Source: Actinomortierella ambigua (lineage: Eukaryota > Mortierellomycota > Mortierellomycetes > Mortierellales > Mortierellaceae). Taken from it: DNA of 64,000 nucleotides. Below, one piece after another: positions 20,756 through 30,307 of the stretch. Each line of letters opens with the position of its first letter. Position 1 is the first letter of the stretch. The notes beneath the pieces are model-generated. The model was not told the DNA's origin. It ran no database searches and saw only the letters and a list, made by a program, of their open reading frames with translations. Where the stretch lies: positions 1 through 64,000 of the forward strand of contig JAAAJB010000021.1 in assembly GCA_016098155.1 (NCBI GenBank), read 5' to 3'. The translations under genes and the position numbers were made by a program.

Positions 20756-23260
20756 CTACTTTGCAAAGATGACCTTGACCGACGGCATCAACTGCCCAAA
20801 AAGTTGCACCTCTTGCTCGATCTCAACCTGATCATCCCCATGAAAGCCACAATACTGAACCATCAGCATATTCAGCTTTCGCCAACAGGCGCCTGCGACA
20901 ATCTCTTGATGTGGCTGTTGCTGCGACTGTGACCCGGACAGCCATCGGCTATGCCCTTTGCCTCCGAAAGTATGGTCATCTTTTGTTGTCACCGGTTGAA
21001 GAATCCCTTGCCCATACCGTCGTCCGAAATGGCCACGGGCACCATCCAGTTTCGCGACTCGCCGACAAAGCTTGAGACTTGAAAAGCCTCCTCCAGAGGA
21101 GCTATGGTCATCCGTGGATGGATCTGAAGCAGGTAAGAACCATCGCGTACTATCCTGAACACTCAGCGTCCTGGACCGCGTCAGCGACGGAATCAAAGAT
21201 GATGACGCAGGCAATGGCAAGGCAGAATAAGGAAGAACCGAGTGCGTCGCCAACGACAAGGTCGACGGTGACGTCAGGGACGACGACAATCCCGATGCTG
21301 AGGGAATAGACCGAACGCGACATCGAAACCCGCTCGTGCGCAGGACGAGGCGTTCCAGGTCCGGCAACCGACTCAAGAAGCAAAGACCCGTCTCTGGTGT
21401 CATTGCGGATGGCCCGTTGTTGCTGCTACTGTTATTATTGTTGTTGCCGTTGCTGTTGCTGCCATTGTTGCTTACATACTTCAGGTCCAAGAAGCGCAGC
21501 TTAGGACAATGGGTGACCAGAAACGCAAAGATCTGTCGTGACTGGGCATCAGCGTCATAGTCGCGGACATATCCTTCGGGACTATGACTCTCAAAGCCAA
21601 CGGTCAGGATCTGGAGATGACGACATTTCCACAGTCGTTGATCAGGGTCGCTACCACTACTGCTGCCGCTAGTAGCATTGCTGCTGCTGCTGGCGTTCGC
21701 AGTAGCGGTATTGGTGGTAGTGGCGGCAGTCGAAGACGATAAAGTGGCTGACCGTGGCATGATCAGATTGACGGCATAAAGCGCGCCTTTCAGGTACAGC
21801 TCCTCGAGTGGCTCCGCCACATCACTGCATAAAAAGTCGTGGATCTCCCGAGAGGCCTGCAAGGCCTTGGTGGAGATGAACAGCCTTGTCAAGTGGCGCG
21901 TCATCTGGTACAACCCAGACATTTCTGGCATATGACCCTTGCTACTGACCAATGAAGCCTGTTGGATCATCGGGAAATAGTTGTAGATCCCCCTCAGAGC
22001 ATCAAACGCCCGTGTCTCCAACGTCTGCTGCAGCTGTACCGCAAACAGGCGCGGACAGGTCTCGGCGATCCGGCGTAGCGTCGACGGGTTCTGCAAGTAG
22101 GGCCGTGTTGGGTATGTGAGCTGCTCTTGAGGCGGTAACGCAATCATCGTCACCTCCAGATCCTCGAGACAGGGCCCGCACAGACCGGCCAGCAGAGTCT
22201 CGAGTGAGCTATTGTCGGTCTTGATCCGTGACATGCGGAGCGTCTTGAGCATTGAAGGCTGGCTCGGCGTCCATTCCGATGGTACCTGCGCGAGGTGGAT
22301 GCGACTGATCAACAAATGCTGGAGATGAGGCAGTAAAGTTTTAAGGTTGCTGCTGTTGTTGTTGTTGTTGTTGGTATTGTTGCTGTTTGTCACCGTTGTC
22401 ATCGTCGTCGTCGTTGCGTGCGCACTGTCACCCGGTGAGGACACCGTTTGCTTGGCAGATCCATCCGTTGAGGATCCAAAGAGCGATGTAATGTCAAACT
22501 CAAAGTAGAGATGACCGTGAGCATACGAAAGCTCGAGAAGTGTGAGCGACTGAGCAACTGTGTTGTTATTCAAGAACCGACACAGCTCACCGCTATACGA
22601 AAAGTCGCCACGGAAGGATAGTTCGCGTAGCGTACAGTTTGGACGACGGCGCCATTCCTCCCGAATGGGCTGCACAGCGACGCTCGATGGCCGCCTCGAG
22701 ACTTCGTCCAGGGCAGCCGCCGAGGTACCACTACTACTGCTACTGCTACTACCACTACTACTAGAAGAAGCATCGGCAGTTTGGGGCGAATCATCACCGA
22801 CCAGTTGGAGGACAAGGTTGTCGATCGTCTCGTTCAGGACTGCACGAAGGGTCTCGTGCAAGAACCAGGAATCGGGCGCGTGGAGGACGAACCTTTGCAG
22901 GCCTCGCTTCCTCATGGGAGGCAGCACGCCATTGGGGGGCCGATCGTGCTCATGGTTCCATGAGATCTCTTGCAGACAGAGTTCTTGGCCAAGGAGATAC
23001 CAGCTCTTGCACACCAGGAGCGGGAGCCACCACTGAGTCATCCACCGGTCGCTCGGACGGATGTGCATGTTGTTTGCGCCTGCGATCAAGGGGGGAGGAT
23101 CTAGGGGTTGGGCCACCGCATAGGCCAGGATCAACTGAACTATCTCGGGTAGCTGGAGTGCTTTGTGTGGACCGGGCGTTGTTGGTCTGACCGTGCGCGT
23201 GCATTCGCCTGCTCGGACGCGCATCTCGATGTCTGTGGCAGAGACAATCCCGAGAGCCAT
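20756..23260 (-). CDS. F-box-like / leucine-rich-repeat-like protein 1
   Basis: A single-exon ORF of 834 residues. The N-terminus has an F-box-like helix (ALQLPEIVQLILAYAVAQPL, about residues 37-56), then LLVCKSWYLLGQELCLQEISW, matching the LP-E-I-...-V-CK-W layout of F-box domains. Irregular leucine-rich units follow (for example SLTLLELSY, HLQHLLISRIHL, PCLEDLEVTMIAL, CPKLRFLDLKYVS, RLPDLERLVLRTSGF). They are interrupted by Ser, Asn, Thr and Ala homopolymer runs. Such proteins usually act as substrate receptors of SCF ubiquitin ligases, with the LRR part binding the target; that role is inferred. The start at 23260 was chosen because upstream codons read as low-quality UTR and F-box homology begins soon after. 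It is one of three paralogues in 9 kb. Confidence 0.75.
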   Translation of the reverse strand: MALGIVSATDIEMRVRAGECTRTVRPTTPGPHKALQLPEIVQLILAYAVAQPLDPPPLIAGANNMHIRPSDRWMTQWWLPLLVCKSWYLLGQELCLQEISWNHEHDRPPNGVLPPMRKRGLQRFVLHAPDSWFLHETLRAVLNETIDNLVLQLVGDDSPQTADASSSSSGSSSSSSSGTSAAALDEVSRRPSSVAVQPIREEWRRRPNCTLRELSFRGDFSYSGELCRFLNNNTVAQSLTLLELSYAHGHLYFEFDITSLFGSSTDGSAKQTVSSPGDSAHATTTTMTTVTNSNNTNNNNNNSSNLKTLLPHLQHLLISRIHLAQVPSEWTPSQPSMLKTLRMSRIKTDNSSLETLLAGLCGPCLEDLEVTMIALPPQEQLTYPTRPYLQNPSTLRRIAETCPRLFAVQLQQTLETRAFDALRGIYNYFPMIQQASLVSSKGHMPEMSGLYQMTRHLTRLFISTKALQASREIHDFLCSDVAEPLEELYLKGALYAVNLIMPRSATLSSSTAATTTNTATANASSSSNATSGSSSGSDPDQRLWKCRHLQILTVGFESHSPEGYVRDYDADAQSRQIFAFLVTHCPKLRFLDLKYVSNNGSNSNGNNNNNSSSNNGPSAMTPETGLCFLSRLPDLERLVLRTSGFRCRVRSIPSASGLSSSLTSPSTLSLATHSVLPYSALPLPASSSLIPSLTRSRTLSVQDSTRWFLPASDPSTDDHSSSGGGFSSLKLCRRVAKLDGARGHFGRRYGQGILQPVTTKDDHTFGGKGHSRWLSGSQSQQQPHQEIVAGACWRKLNMLMVQYCGFHGDDQVEIEQEVQLFGQLMPSVKVIFAK

Positions 23261-23801
23261 GATGGTGAATGGAAAGAGCAGGGAGGCAGATGGAAGAGAC
23301 GAATGAAGAGAAAAGGTTGGTTGAAATGAATGAAAGGAGTGGAACAGATGAATGTAATGCAGGGCGCCCTGGTATATGTACCCATTGCGGGCGGGAAAGG
23401 GCTCGACGTTCCTCTCTCCCACTCCTCTCCTTGAAACGCTCGCTGGAAGAAAAATTAAACTGAAAAAAAGAGTACCCACCCCAGCATAGGTTGAAGAACA
23501 GTACATCAAGCTTTGGCTCTCAGTACCTTCTCTTCTCATGCACTGCCCTACACCATCCTCCTCTCTCCCCGTTCCCTTTCTTCTTTTTTTTTGTCTCTGT
23601 CCTTCTCTCTCTCTCTCTCTTTCTCTCCACTCACTCTTGAGCCGTCAAAAAAGAAATGATGCAGTGGTGCAGAGATGAAGAAAAAAGAATATAAAAAACG
23701 AACAAAGGGAAATGAAAAGGGGGGAAAGAGAGAAAGAGAGAAAAGAGAGACGAAGAAAAAAACAATATAGCACCAGCAAGCAAGGCTTGCTCAACACCAT
23801 T
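23261..23801. other. promoter-side spacer of F-box-like gene 1
   Basis: This is the upstream flank of the first F-box-like gene (-). It has a CT run near 23593-23622, purine-rich sequence near 23700-23765 and no gene. The left half probably carries the 5' UTR. Confidence 0.4.
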
Positions 23802-24625
23802 TCATAACAGGCCGTTCGGCGGCCAAGCTAATGGATGCTCTACATGGATGTACTCGACTCGGAGCCCCTTTATCTCCTTCTGCAGCCAACGTTGAATGAA
23901 ATCATGCGCATCCAGAGAGTCTTCTTCCTAAAAATGAGCATTCGCAGGCTGGCGGTCTGGTATGCGAGGATCGTCTGTGCAAACGCCTTGCCACAACCGG
24001 CAACCTGCAAGATTGAGCGTATGTATGAATCGAGTCTCTGGCCAGTTCACGGATGATCGCCTCGAGAGCAGAGCCCGTCAGCTGACGCGCATGGAAGGTA
24101 ACTGAGATCGACTGGCGCCAGGTGGAGGATAATGCTTTTGTATCATAGGGCGGCAACACAGTGACCGGCATGGATGTCTTTGACAGTCGGTGGTATTAAG
24201 CGTGGTGGACTGAGCACTGGACAGGACGCCAGTAGATGTGTAGTGGATTGGTGTTTGGGAGGGATGTAGGTTGAGGACCTTGATCTGCTTGAACTGACGG
24301 CCCTCCAGGTCGCTTTCGGTGTGGTCCAGACCAGTCCGACTCATGCGCCCTGAAAGTGTGCAGCAGAGCGTCATATTAGTGAGCAGGTCTCTCGACGAAA
24401 GGGGCTAAAGAGGCTGGGCTTGGTATCGGAATCGGAGCTCCGGATGGCCCAAGCGTGGCAAGACGACGGATGACGCAGAGCAAGTCTCCGCCCTTGAGGT
24501 TGCGAATGTTTGACCGACGGCGGGGCAAGGAAAAAAGTGTGTGAAAATAGAAAGAGAGAGAACAGTGATGATGAATCAATCAGTGATGAAAAGGGGCACC
24601 TGCGCCTCCGTGGAAACAGGGACAC
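23802..24625 (-). pseudogene. decayed or unresolved spliced gene fragment
   Basis: Minus-strand sequence here switches repeatedly between frames that each look protein-like. One frame reads SNIRNLKGGDLLCVIRRLA near 24500. Another reads RQFKQIKVLNLHP near 24280, and a third reads RQLTGSALEAIIREL near 24080. Beyond that, NWPETRFIHTLNLAGC near 24020 shares a frame with the end, EEDSLDAHDFIQRWLQKEIK, closing at a TGA (23804-23802). In that frame a TAG at 23930-23928 interrupts. Either the gene has lost its frame several times, or it has several introns I could not place; TTTTTAG at the in-frame stop could be a 3' splice site. The LNLAGC-type segment and the location suggest a relative of the flanking F-box/LRR-like genes, but that is weak. 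Confidence 0.35.
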
Positions 24626-24858
24626 AATGAACTGAACCCCTTTCTACCATATACGCACACATGCACACACACACCTTTCATTGTTTCCTCCCCCTGGAGG
24701 TAACAGCTGTCGACAATCACTGACCTCTTTCCCCCTCCCCCCCCCCTTTACCCCCTTCCCCATCCCTCTTTCTCTCTCTCTCTCTCGCTGTCTGTCTCTC
24801 TCTCTCTTTCTCTCTCTCTTTTTCGTCTGTCGACATTACCTCTTTGCCCACTCTTCTC

Positions 24859-26400
24859 ATGCAGACACCTCATCATTGCATCCATGCACCACTACCGCCA
24901 CCACCGCGCCATCACCGTGCTCTCGATGTGTACGAAATACTGAGCGCTATCCTGTCCTACACCTTGTCTCAACCCCTCAACACTGTGTCCGATGCCACCA
25001 ATCCAGACTGGAGCCCTTTCCACGACGCGTACGGCACTTCTCACCAATCCCCGCTGCCATCTCGGTGGCGCCTGCGAGGAGAAGACCATCCTGTCGTAGA
25101 CTCGGACCACGTCTCAGTCCGCCTTGTCTGCCGCCAGTGGTATCAGGTCGCACAATTCTTTCGGCCCTATTACCCGTATGCGCTATCTTTAGTCCTAGAC
25201 TTGAGAGGCACACAGGTCGACCTGGACCGACTCGCTGCTTGCAGAGGACTCTATTGCCAGCTACCTTACTGGAGACTGTCGGCCGTCGACACTCGATGGG
25301 CCAGAGTCATCCAACGACTGGATGCAATGAGCAGAGAGAGCTCAGGTCAGAGCATTGAGACCATACATCGATCCAGTCACTTGCGCGAGGTTTTCCTCTC
25401 CTCCGTCTATCGTATGGACGACCACCTCAAGCCTTTTCTCGCGATTCCCTTGGTGAACTTTTCAATCACACTGCTGGACCTCACGTTTCAGGGCAACGAT
25501 GCCATCGACATCACAGTGTTCTTCAATAAGCGGGATTCAGCAGCCCGTGCAAACGATTCTGATGGAGGCACCGTTTATCCCATCCTCCCTTACTTGCGAC
25601 ACTTTCATATCCGTCATGCTGTCCTGTCACCTATACCAGACGACTGGGCATTGGCGCAGCCCTCTCGGCTGTGCAGTCTCTCAGTGGTTTACTGCAGCAT
25701 GGATACCTCGGACTTGGTCACGCTCCTTCGAGTCCTCTGTGGACCGTCTCTGAGACATCTTGGGCTTGGTAAGGTCTTTTTGGCACCAACGACCTTCCAT
25801 CCATGGTGGAACGAAACAACTTTTGTTCGCCTCCCTTCCACGGTCCTAGATGAACTGACTCAACGCTGTCCTAACCTTCAATCGATTGAGGTGGACGAAC
25901 CCAAAGTGATTGCTGCATACAAAGAAGCAAGGCGCCTGCTTGGGAAACTTCAAAGATTACGGACAGAAAAGTGGCGCTTTCAAATGGAGCATTATCTCAC
26001 CGTCCCCATTACCACCGCCATTGCCACCAACACTACCATAAATACCATGGCGGCTCCTGGACATGACCAGAAGGATGATAGTACATCCTCTATAACGGTG
26101 GTGTCGGCAGCGGACGGAAGCCCTTCAAAGTTCACTTGGTACCGCTCACCAGTCCTGACACATCTCGAGATCAACGATGGATTGCACAAGGGCACGTTCG
26201 ACATGCAAGAACTATGCCAGTTCTTATGTGATGAGGACCAAGTCCGTCATCTCTTTTCCTTCAAGGCAAGAGGCGTATCCTTTGATATTCAACACTTGCA
26301 CCCTGTCCGTCAACGTCCGTGGGCATGCAGCAACCTTCGTATCATGGAGTTTAGGGTTGGGACATGGAACAGATCTGTCGTGATCACCACAGCTACTACC

Positions 26401-26437
<37 letters not shown>

Positions 26438-27204
26438 CTTCAACGCTAAAGTCAACAGACCAGCCAACCCATACCAAGGGCCCGCTCAAAGTACACGAAT
26501 GCTCACGTCGTATCTTTGGGTTCATCGCCATGTCTTTCCCACTATTAACGGATCTATTCCTATCGAGCTGGATGATTAACGTGGCCGAGGGAGAAGGAGG
26601 GCTCTGTTTCCTCAGCCGGATGAAGCATTTGAAACGGGTCACATTGCAAGCCCAACATGAGGAGCTTTGGGGCCAAGGCATTTTCCTCCGTTCGACGCTA
26701 CCTCGCCATCGTCGCAACTGCTGCAGTCTTTTGAGGCTCCTGTGGCAGGATTACAAAGAATGGGAAGGGAAATCGCCCTGGAGGATGGTGGACCCTTGGT
26801 GGTGGATGGAGCGCGAGCCGTCCAATACGAGCCTCCTCGCTCGGCAAAGCAGTCTTCGGTTCTGTGAACGGGTGGCGATGCTTGACAAGGCTGAGGAAGA
26901 CCGTGTATGGCGGCATACGTCACCGAAAACAGCAACAGCAACGACAACAACAACAACATCGACGATGACGACCACGACCACGATTGAACCCCATTCCTCA
27001 TCTAGCTCACAGCGACAGGAGGGCTGCCTTTGGGAAGCAATGGAGAAAATGACTTTCAATGTGATTGGTGGACCCAAGAGCAAAGCCATCATGGAAAGTC
27101 TCCAACAAATGAAAGGTATTCGGCCAGATATCGATTTCCAGATGAAAAGCGTCGCTGGATTCAGCGTCGCGAAATATGAACTGAGTCAGAATTATATGTT
27201 ATGA
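24859..27204 (+). CDS. F-box-like / leucine-rich-repeat-like protein 2
   Basis: A single-exon ORF of 781 residues starting at ATG 24859; the more upstream in-frame codon is TTG. Its N-terminus parallels paralogue 1: HRALDVYEILSAILSYTLSQ, then VRLVCRQWYQVAQFF, which is F-box-like. Leucine-rich units follow (VNFSITLLDLTFQGND, YLRHFHIRHAVL, RLCSLSVVYCSM, SLRHLGLGKVFL, LLTDLFLSSWMI, MKHLKRVTLQ). A 13-residue Asn run encoded by AAC repeats (26398-26438) and Thr-rich runs near residue 700 break up the array. It is divergent from the decayed fragment and paralogue 1, and tail-to-tail with paralogue 3. A substrate-receptor role in ubiquitin ligation is inferred from architecture only. Confidence 0.72.
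26398..26438 (+). repeat. AAC trinucleotide repeat encoding poly-Asn
   Basis: About 13 consecutive AAC codons lie within F-box-like gene 2. The tract is nearly pure, so length variation between strains is likely. Confidence 0.85.
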
Positions 27205-27331
27205 AAAAATCGAATTAAAAAAAACGAAAAACAGAACGTTGATCGAGGTAGAAGAGAGAGAGAGAGAAAAAAAAAAGCAGTTGCTGTTCTGACTCTGGAG
27301 CTCTCTTTTTGTTCATTATTTTGTTGTTTGC

Positions 27332-29863
27332 TCATATCTGATTGGCCACAAACTTGATGTCAGGCCTCAGTCGTTGCCATACTCCCAGAGTCGCCTTCAA
27401 CTCGCTTTGGGTCACTTCGAACGGGCTCAAGGTGTCAATGTGAATCGACCCTAACTGGGACCAGCAGCACCCAGCTCGGACTGCAGACCAATCCAGTGGC
27501 GACATGGACCCCGAGGCCTCGATGCTGTCCAGCAGATCAATCTCCGAAGGGTACACAAGCGACATCTTGGGACCAGGTGGGTGATGTGGCTCTGTCAGCA
27601 CGTGCAAGGGGTTTTGATTCGAAAAAGATGGATGCGGAGGAAATTGTCGGCTGTCGCGAATCATCAAGAAGGGACTAGCTTTATCGTGATCGGCGTCATC
27701 TGTGGCATCGCCGCCGCCCCAGTGAGAGTGCATGTGGGACATCTTGACCACCTTTCTACAGTACTGAAGGCTGTCCCGTCCTCGAAACCGGTCATCTTGG
27801 GTGGGCTCTCTTAGCATCCATCGAGGCTCCTCGACAGTGTACAAAGACCCAAATGTACCGCCCATACCAGCACCAGCACCACCACCACCACCGCCACTGC
27901 CGCCACTCAACGAATAGACGTCATAGGCCAGCATATACAACGTCTCGAGATGGCGCCATCGGCTCGTGAAACAAAATCCACCAGCACCCTTCGTCAAATT
28001 CAAGAACGACGCATTCAATCGCACATGCCGTACCATCGGCAGGACCGACGTCAGATAGCCAAACGTCAGGCGAGACCAGACCAGTTCCGACTCGGTTCCA
28101 TGGCTCATTGGTCTGCTGTCGCCTTTTCGCAACACATGTCGTGCAATAGCATCAGCAGCAGTAGCACCAGTGTTGGACTCCCTGTAGAATCCGAGCACGA
28201 GGACCTGAAGGTTCTGACATGTCCAACGGCCTTGCTCCTGTGTGAGGTTGTTCACGCGGCAGAGGACGTGCCAGGCATGGACCTCGATCAGATGACGTGC
28301 TTCTGGACTGCACATGAACCGATGGAAGGTGTCCATGGGAGCATTGCCATCGCAGTAATGTTTGTCAATCTCGAGTCGTGTCAGGAACCGTTCCGTGGGC
28401 TGCATGAGAATACTCGGGTTTCCGTCGACGACTGGCCAAGAAAGAGACGACGCATGAGAATCAGCAGCAGCAGCAGCGATGGCAGTGGTAGTGGTAGTAG
28501 TAGTGGGGGTGTTCGTCCTTCCCAAAGCCATTGCCGTGCTCCGGATGAGGCGGATGGGCGACGCCGGAAGAAAGATAAACACCCAGTCATTGACACGAAT
28601 GGTCTCGATGTGTGAGAAGAGCCCTCGCAAGCGCGCCATGGTATCGAACGGCTCCGAGTCAAAGACCTCGATCGATTGGAGCCTGCGACACTGTTTCATG
28701 ACAATGTCCTCAAAAATGTCGACCGGAACCGGAATAATCCCATTGAGCCGTGAGATTGTAGTCCTACGGGCGAGCTGGGTGCCCACCAGTGGGCCGGAAA
28801 TTCGAAGGTGCTCCATCTTGGGTCCACACACCGGTCGCAGAAACGTCTCCAGACGCCCCCGCTGGCCCCGAGCCCTCTCCAGGCAGAGGCTACGAAGCTG
28901 AGGCGGACCCTTCAAGCGCCAGGTCGGTGGTATGGCTGGCATGGTCACATCAAAGAGTAAAAGGTGTTGCAGGTTTGGGAGGGGAGGGAACTGCCTTGGT
29001 CGTGCGTGAGAATGGCTAGACGGTTGCCAGTCTGGCCCCTCTTCAATGCCTTGAGTCGGATCGATGGCATTGCTGGGAGGATCTTCTCCCACATCGCTCT
29101 CGAAAAACTGGGTGACATCAAACTCTGTAAAATTGGTAAAGTGTAGGCTCACCAGGGTGAGATTCTGGTGAAGCGTGGGGATCGACAAAATCTGGGGGAG
29201 GTGGGTGTGGATGTCAAAGAAACCCGTCATACACAGTTCTGTCAGGCTGGGCTTTGACTGCGACAACAGTCGCTTGTTCTTGTGAGAGGGGGCCCTAGTC
29301 TCCACTCCCTCCACCGAGGCCGGTGCCTCCATCATCGTACTCGCTGGTCGGTCCAGATCCAAGTGCTCTGCAAGGGACACGACGAGCTCGTCCGCACAGT
29401 TCTCCCTCTCTAGCTCTCGATGGTGTGAGATGGAGGAAGGAATGGCGTCGCGAGGTACTCTCTGGGAAATGTCAAAGGTACACACAAGACGATGGCTTTT
29501 TAATAGGGGCTGAGCCCACTCGCCATCTGGTAGTGTAGACATGTCCCAATGAAGCACGCGTAGGCTGATCCGTCGACCGATTTGATACCACCGCCGACAG
29601 ACCATGAGGATCCAGAGACGTCTTCGACGCATCATGCGGACGGCCCGGCGGGAGCAGCGCGGGTCGAGGTCGTGGTCAATGGCATCTGTTATGCAGGTAA
29701 AGGCCAAAGAGAGAGCATACCCGAGAATATGGTTCAAGAGCTCTGGAATCTCAAGTGCCCGATAAGGAGTGGGGCTGACTTTGGTCGACAAGGATGTAGA
29801 ACCACTGTTCTCATGAGTCGATTGATCATTCATGAGCGATTCCATTTGCCATGGGCTGGGCAT
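27332..29863 (-). CDS. F-box-like / leucine-rich-repeat-like protein 3
   Basis: A single-exon ORF of 843 residues. YRALEIPELLNHILGYALSL (about residues 34-53) followed by LMVCRRWYQIGRRISLRVL repeats the F-box-like layout of the two neighbours, with a basic insertion between (RRAVRMMRRRRL). Leucine-rich segments include PSLTELCMTGFF, NLTLVSLHFTNF, NLQHLLLFDVTM, PQLRSLCLERAR, KMEHLRISGPL and HLETLYMLAYDV. Thr/Ala and Gly homopolymers lie near residues 470 and 675. The start at 29863 is the first ATG; in-frame ATGs 6 and 10 codons later are possible. It is tail-to-tail with paralogue 2 (127 bp) and head-to-head with the Sel1 kinase (444 bp). Together the three genes form a local paralogue cluster. 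Confidence 0.72.
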   Translation of the reverse strand: MPSPWQMESLMNDQSTHENSGSTSLSTKVSPTPYRALEIPELLNHILGYALSLAFTCITDAIDHDLDPRCSRRAVRMMRRRRLWILMVCRRWYQIGRRISLRVLHWDMSTLPDGEWAQPLLKSHRLVCTFDISQRVPRDAIPSSISHHRELERENCADELVVSLAEHLDLDRPASTMMEAPASVEGVETRAPSHKNKRLLSQSKPSLTELCMTGFFDIHTHLPQILSIPTLHQNLTLVSLHFTNFTEFDVTQFFESDVGEDPPSNAIDPTQGIEEGPDWQPSSHSHARPRQFPPLPNLQHLLLFDVTMPAIPPTWRLKGPPQLRSLCLERARGQRGRLETFLRPVCGPKMEHLRISGPLVGTQLARRTTISRLNGIIPVPVDIFEDIVMKQCRRLQSIEVFDSEPFDTMARLRGLFSHIETIRVNDWVFIFLPASPIRLIRSTAMALGRTNTPTTTTTTTAIAAAAADSHASSLSWPVVDGNPSILMQPTERFLTRLEIDKHYCDGNAPMDTFHRFMCSPEARHLIEVHAWHVLCRVNNLTQEQGRWTCQNLQVLVLGFYRESNTGATAADAIARHVLRKGDSRPMSHGTESELVWSRLTFGYLTSVLPMVRHVRLNASFLNLTKGAGGFCFTSRWRHLETLYMLAYDVYSLSGGSGGGGGGAGAGMGGTFGSLYTVEEPRWMLREPTQDDRFRGRDSLQYCRKVVKMSHMHSHWGGGDATDDADHDKASPFLMIRDSRQFPPHPSFSNQNPLHVLTEPHHPPGPKMSLVYPSEIDLLDSIEASGSMSPLDWSAVRAGCCWSQLGSIHIDTLSPFEVTQSELKATLGVWQRLRPDIKFVANQI

Positions 29864-30307
29864 GAGGAGGGTGAGAAATCAATCCCACCCCTAGTTTTGT
29901 CCTCAACCACAAGCACAACGACTCGTTCAAAATCCACTTCCGGGGGTTTGGCATTGGTCAATGGCGCCATAAACCTCCTTCCAAGATTCTGTCTGTCAAA
30001 GGGGAGCTAAAAAGTGGGAGAGACTATCAGCATACCAACTCTGATGTGCCTGGTAGGTTTCTTTGAAATGGACTGTAGGCCTCCACGCTCCCACTGGCCC
30101 TCTGCCATCCCATGCTTACTGCCATATTGATTTTCAATACTGTCCTCAGTCACCCCGTTTCTACCTATAGCTAGCTGCCATATTGAAATCTATGGCCTTG
30201 CACCAACATCGTGTAACCATGGGTGAGTGACGTCTTAAGAAGAGCAGCGCCCACTCTCTCTTGCATCATTCACAATTTCACACTTCCCTCAATCTCATTT
30301 CAGTTCA
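29864..30307. promoter_or_regulatory. divergent promoter region, F-box-like 3 / Sel1 kinase 1
   Basis: A 444-bp region between two divergent start codons. It contains no gene. A 10-bp motif, GCCATATTGA, occurs twice, near 30120 and 30177. Both promoters must lie here. Confidence 0.4.
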
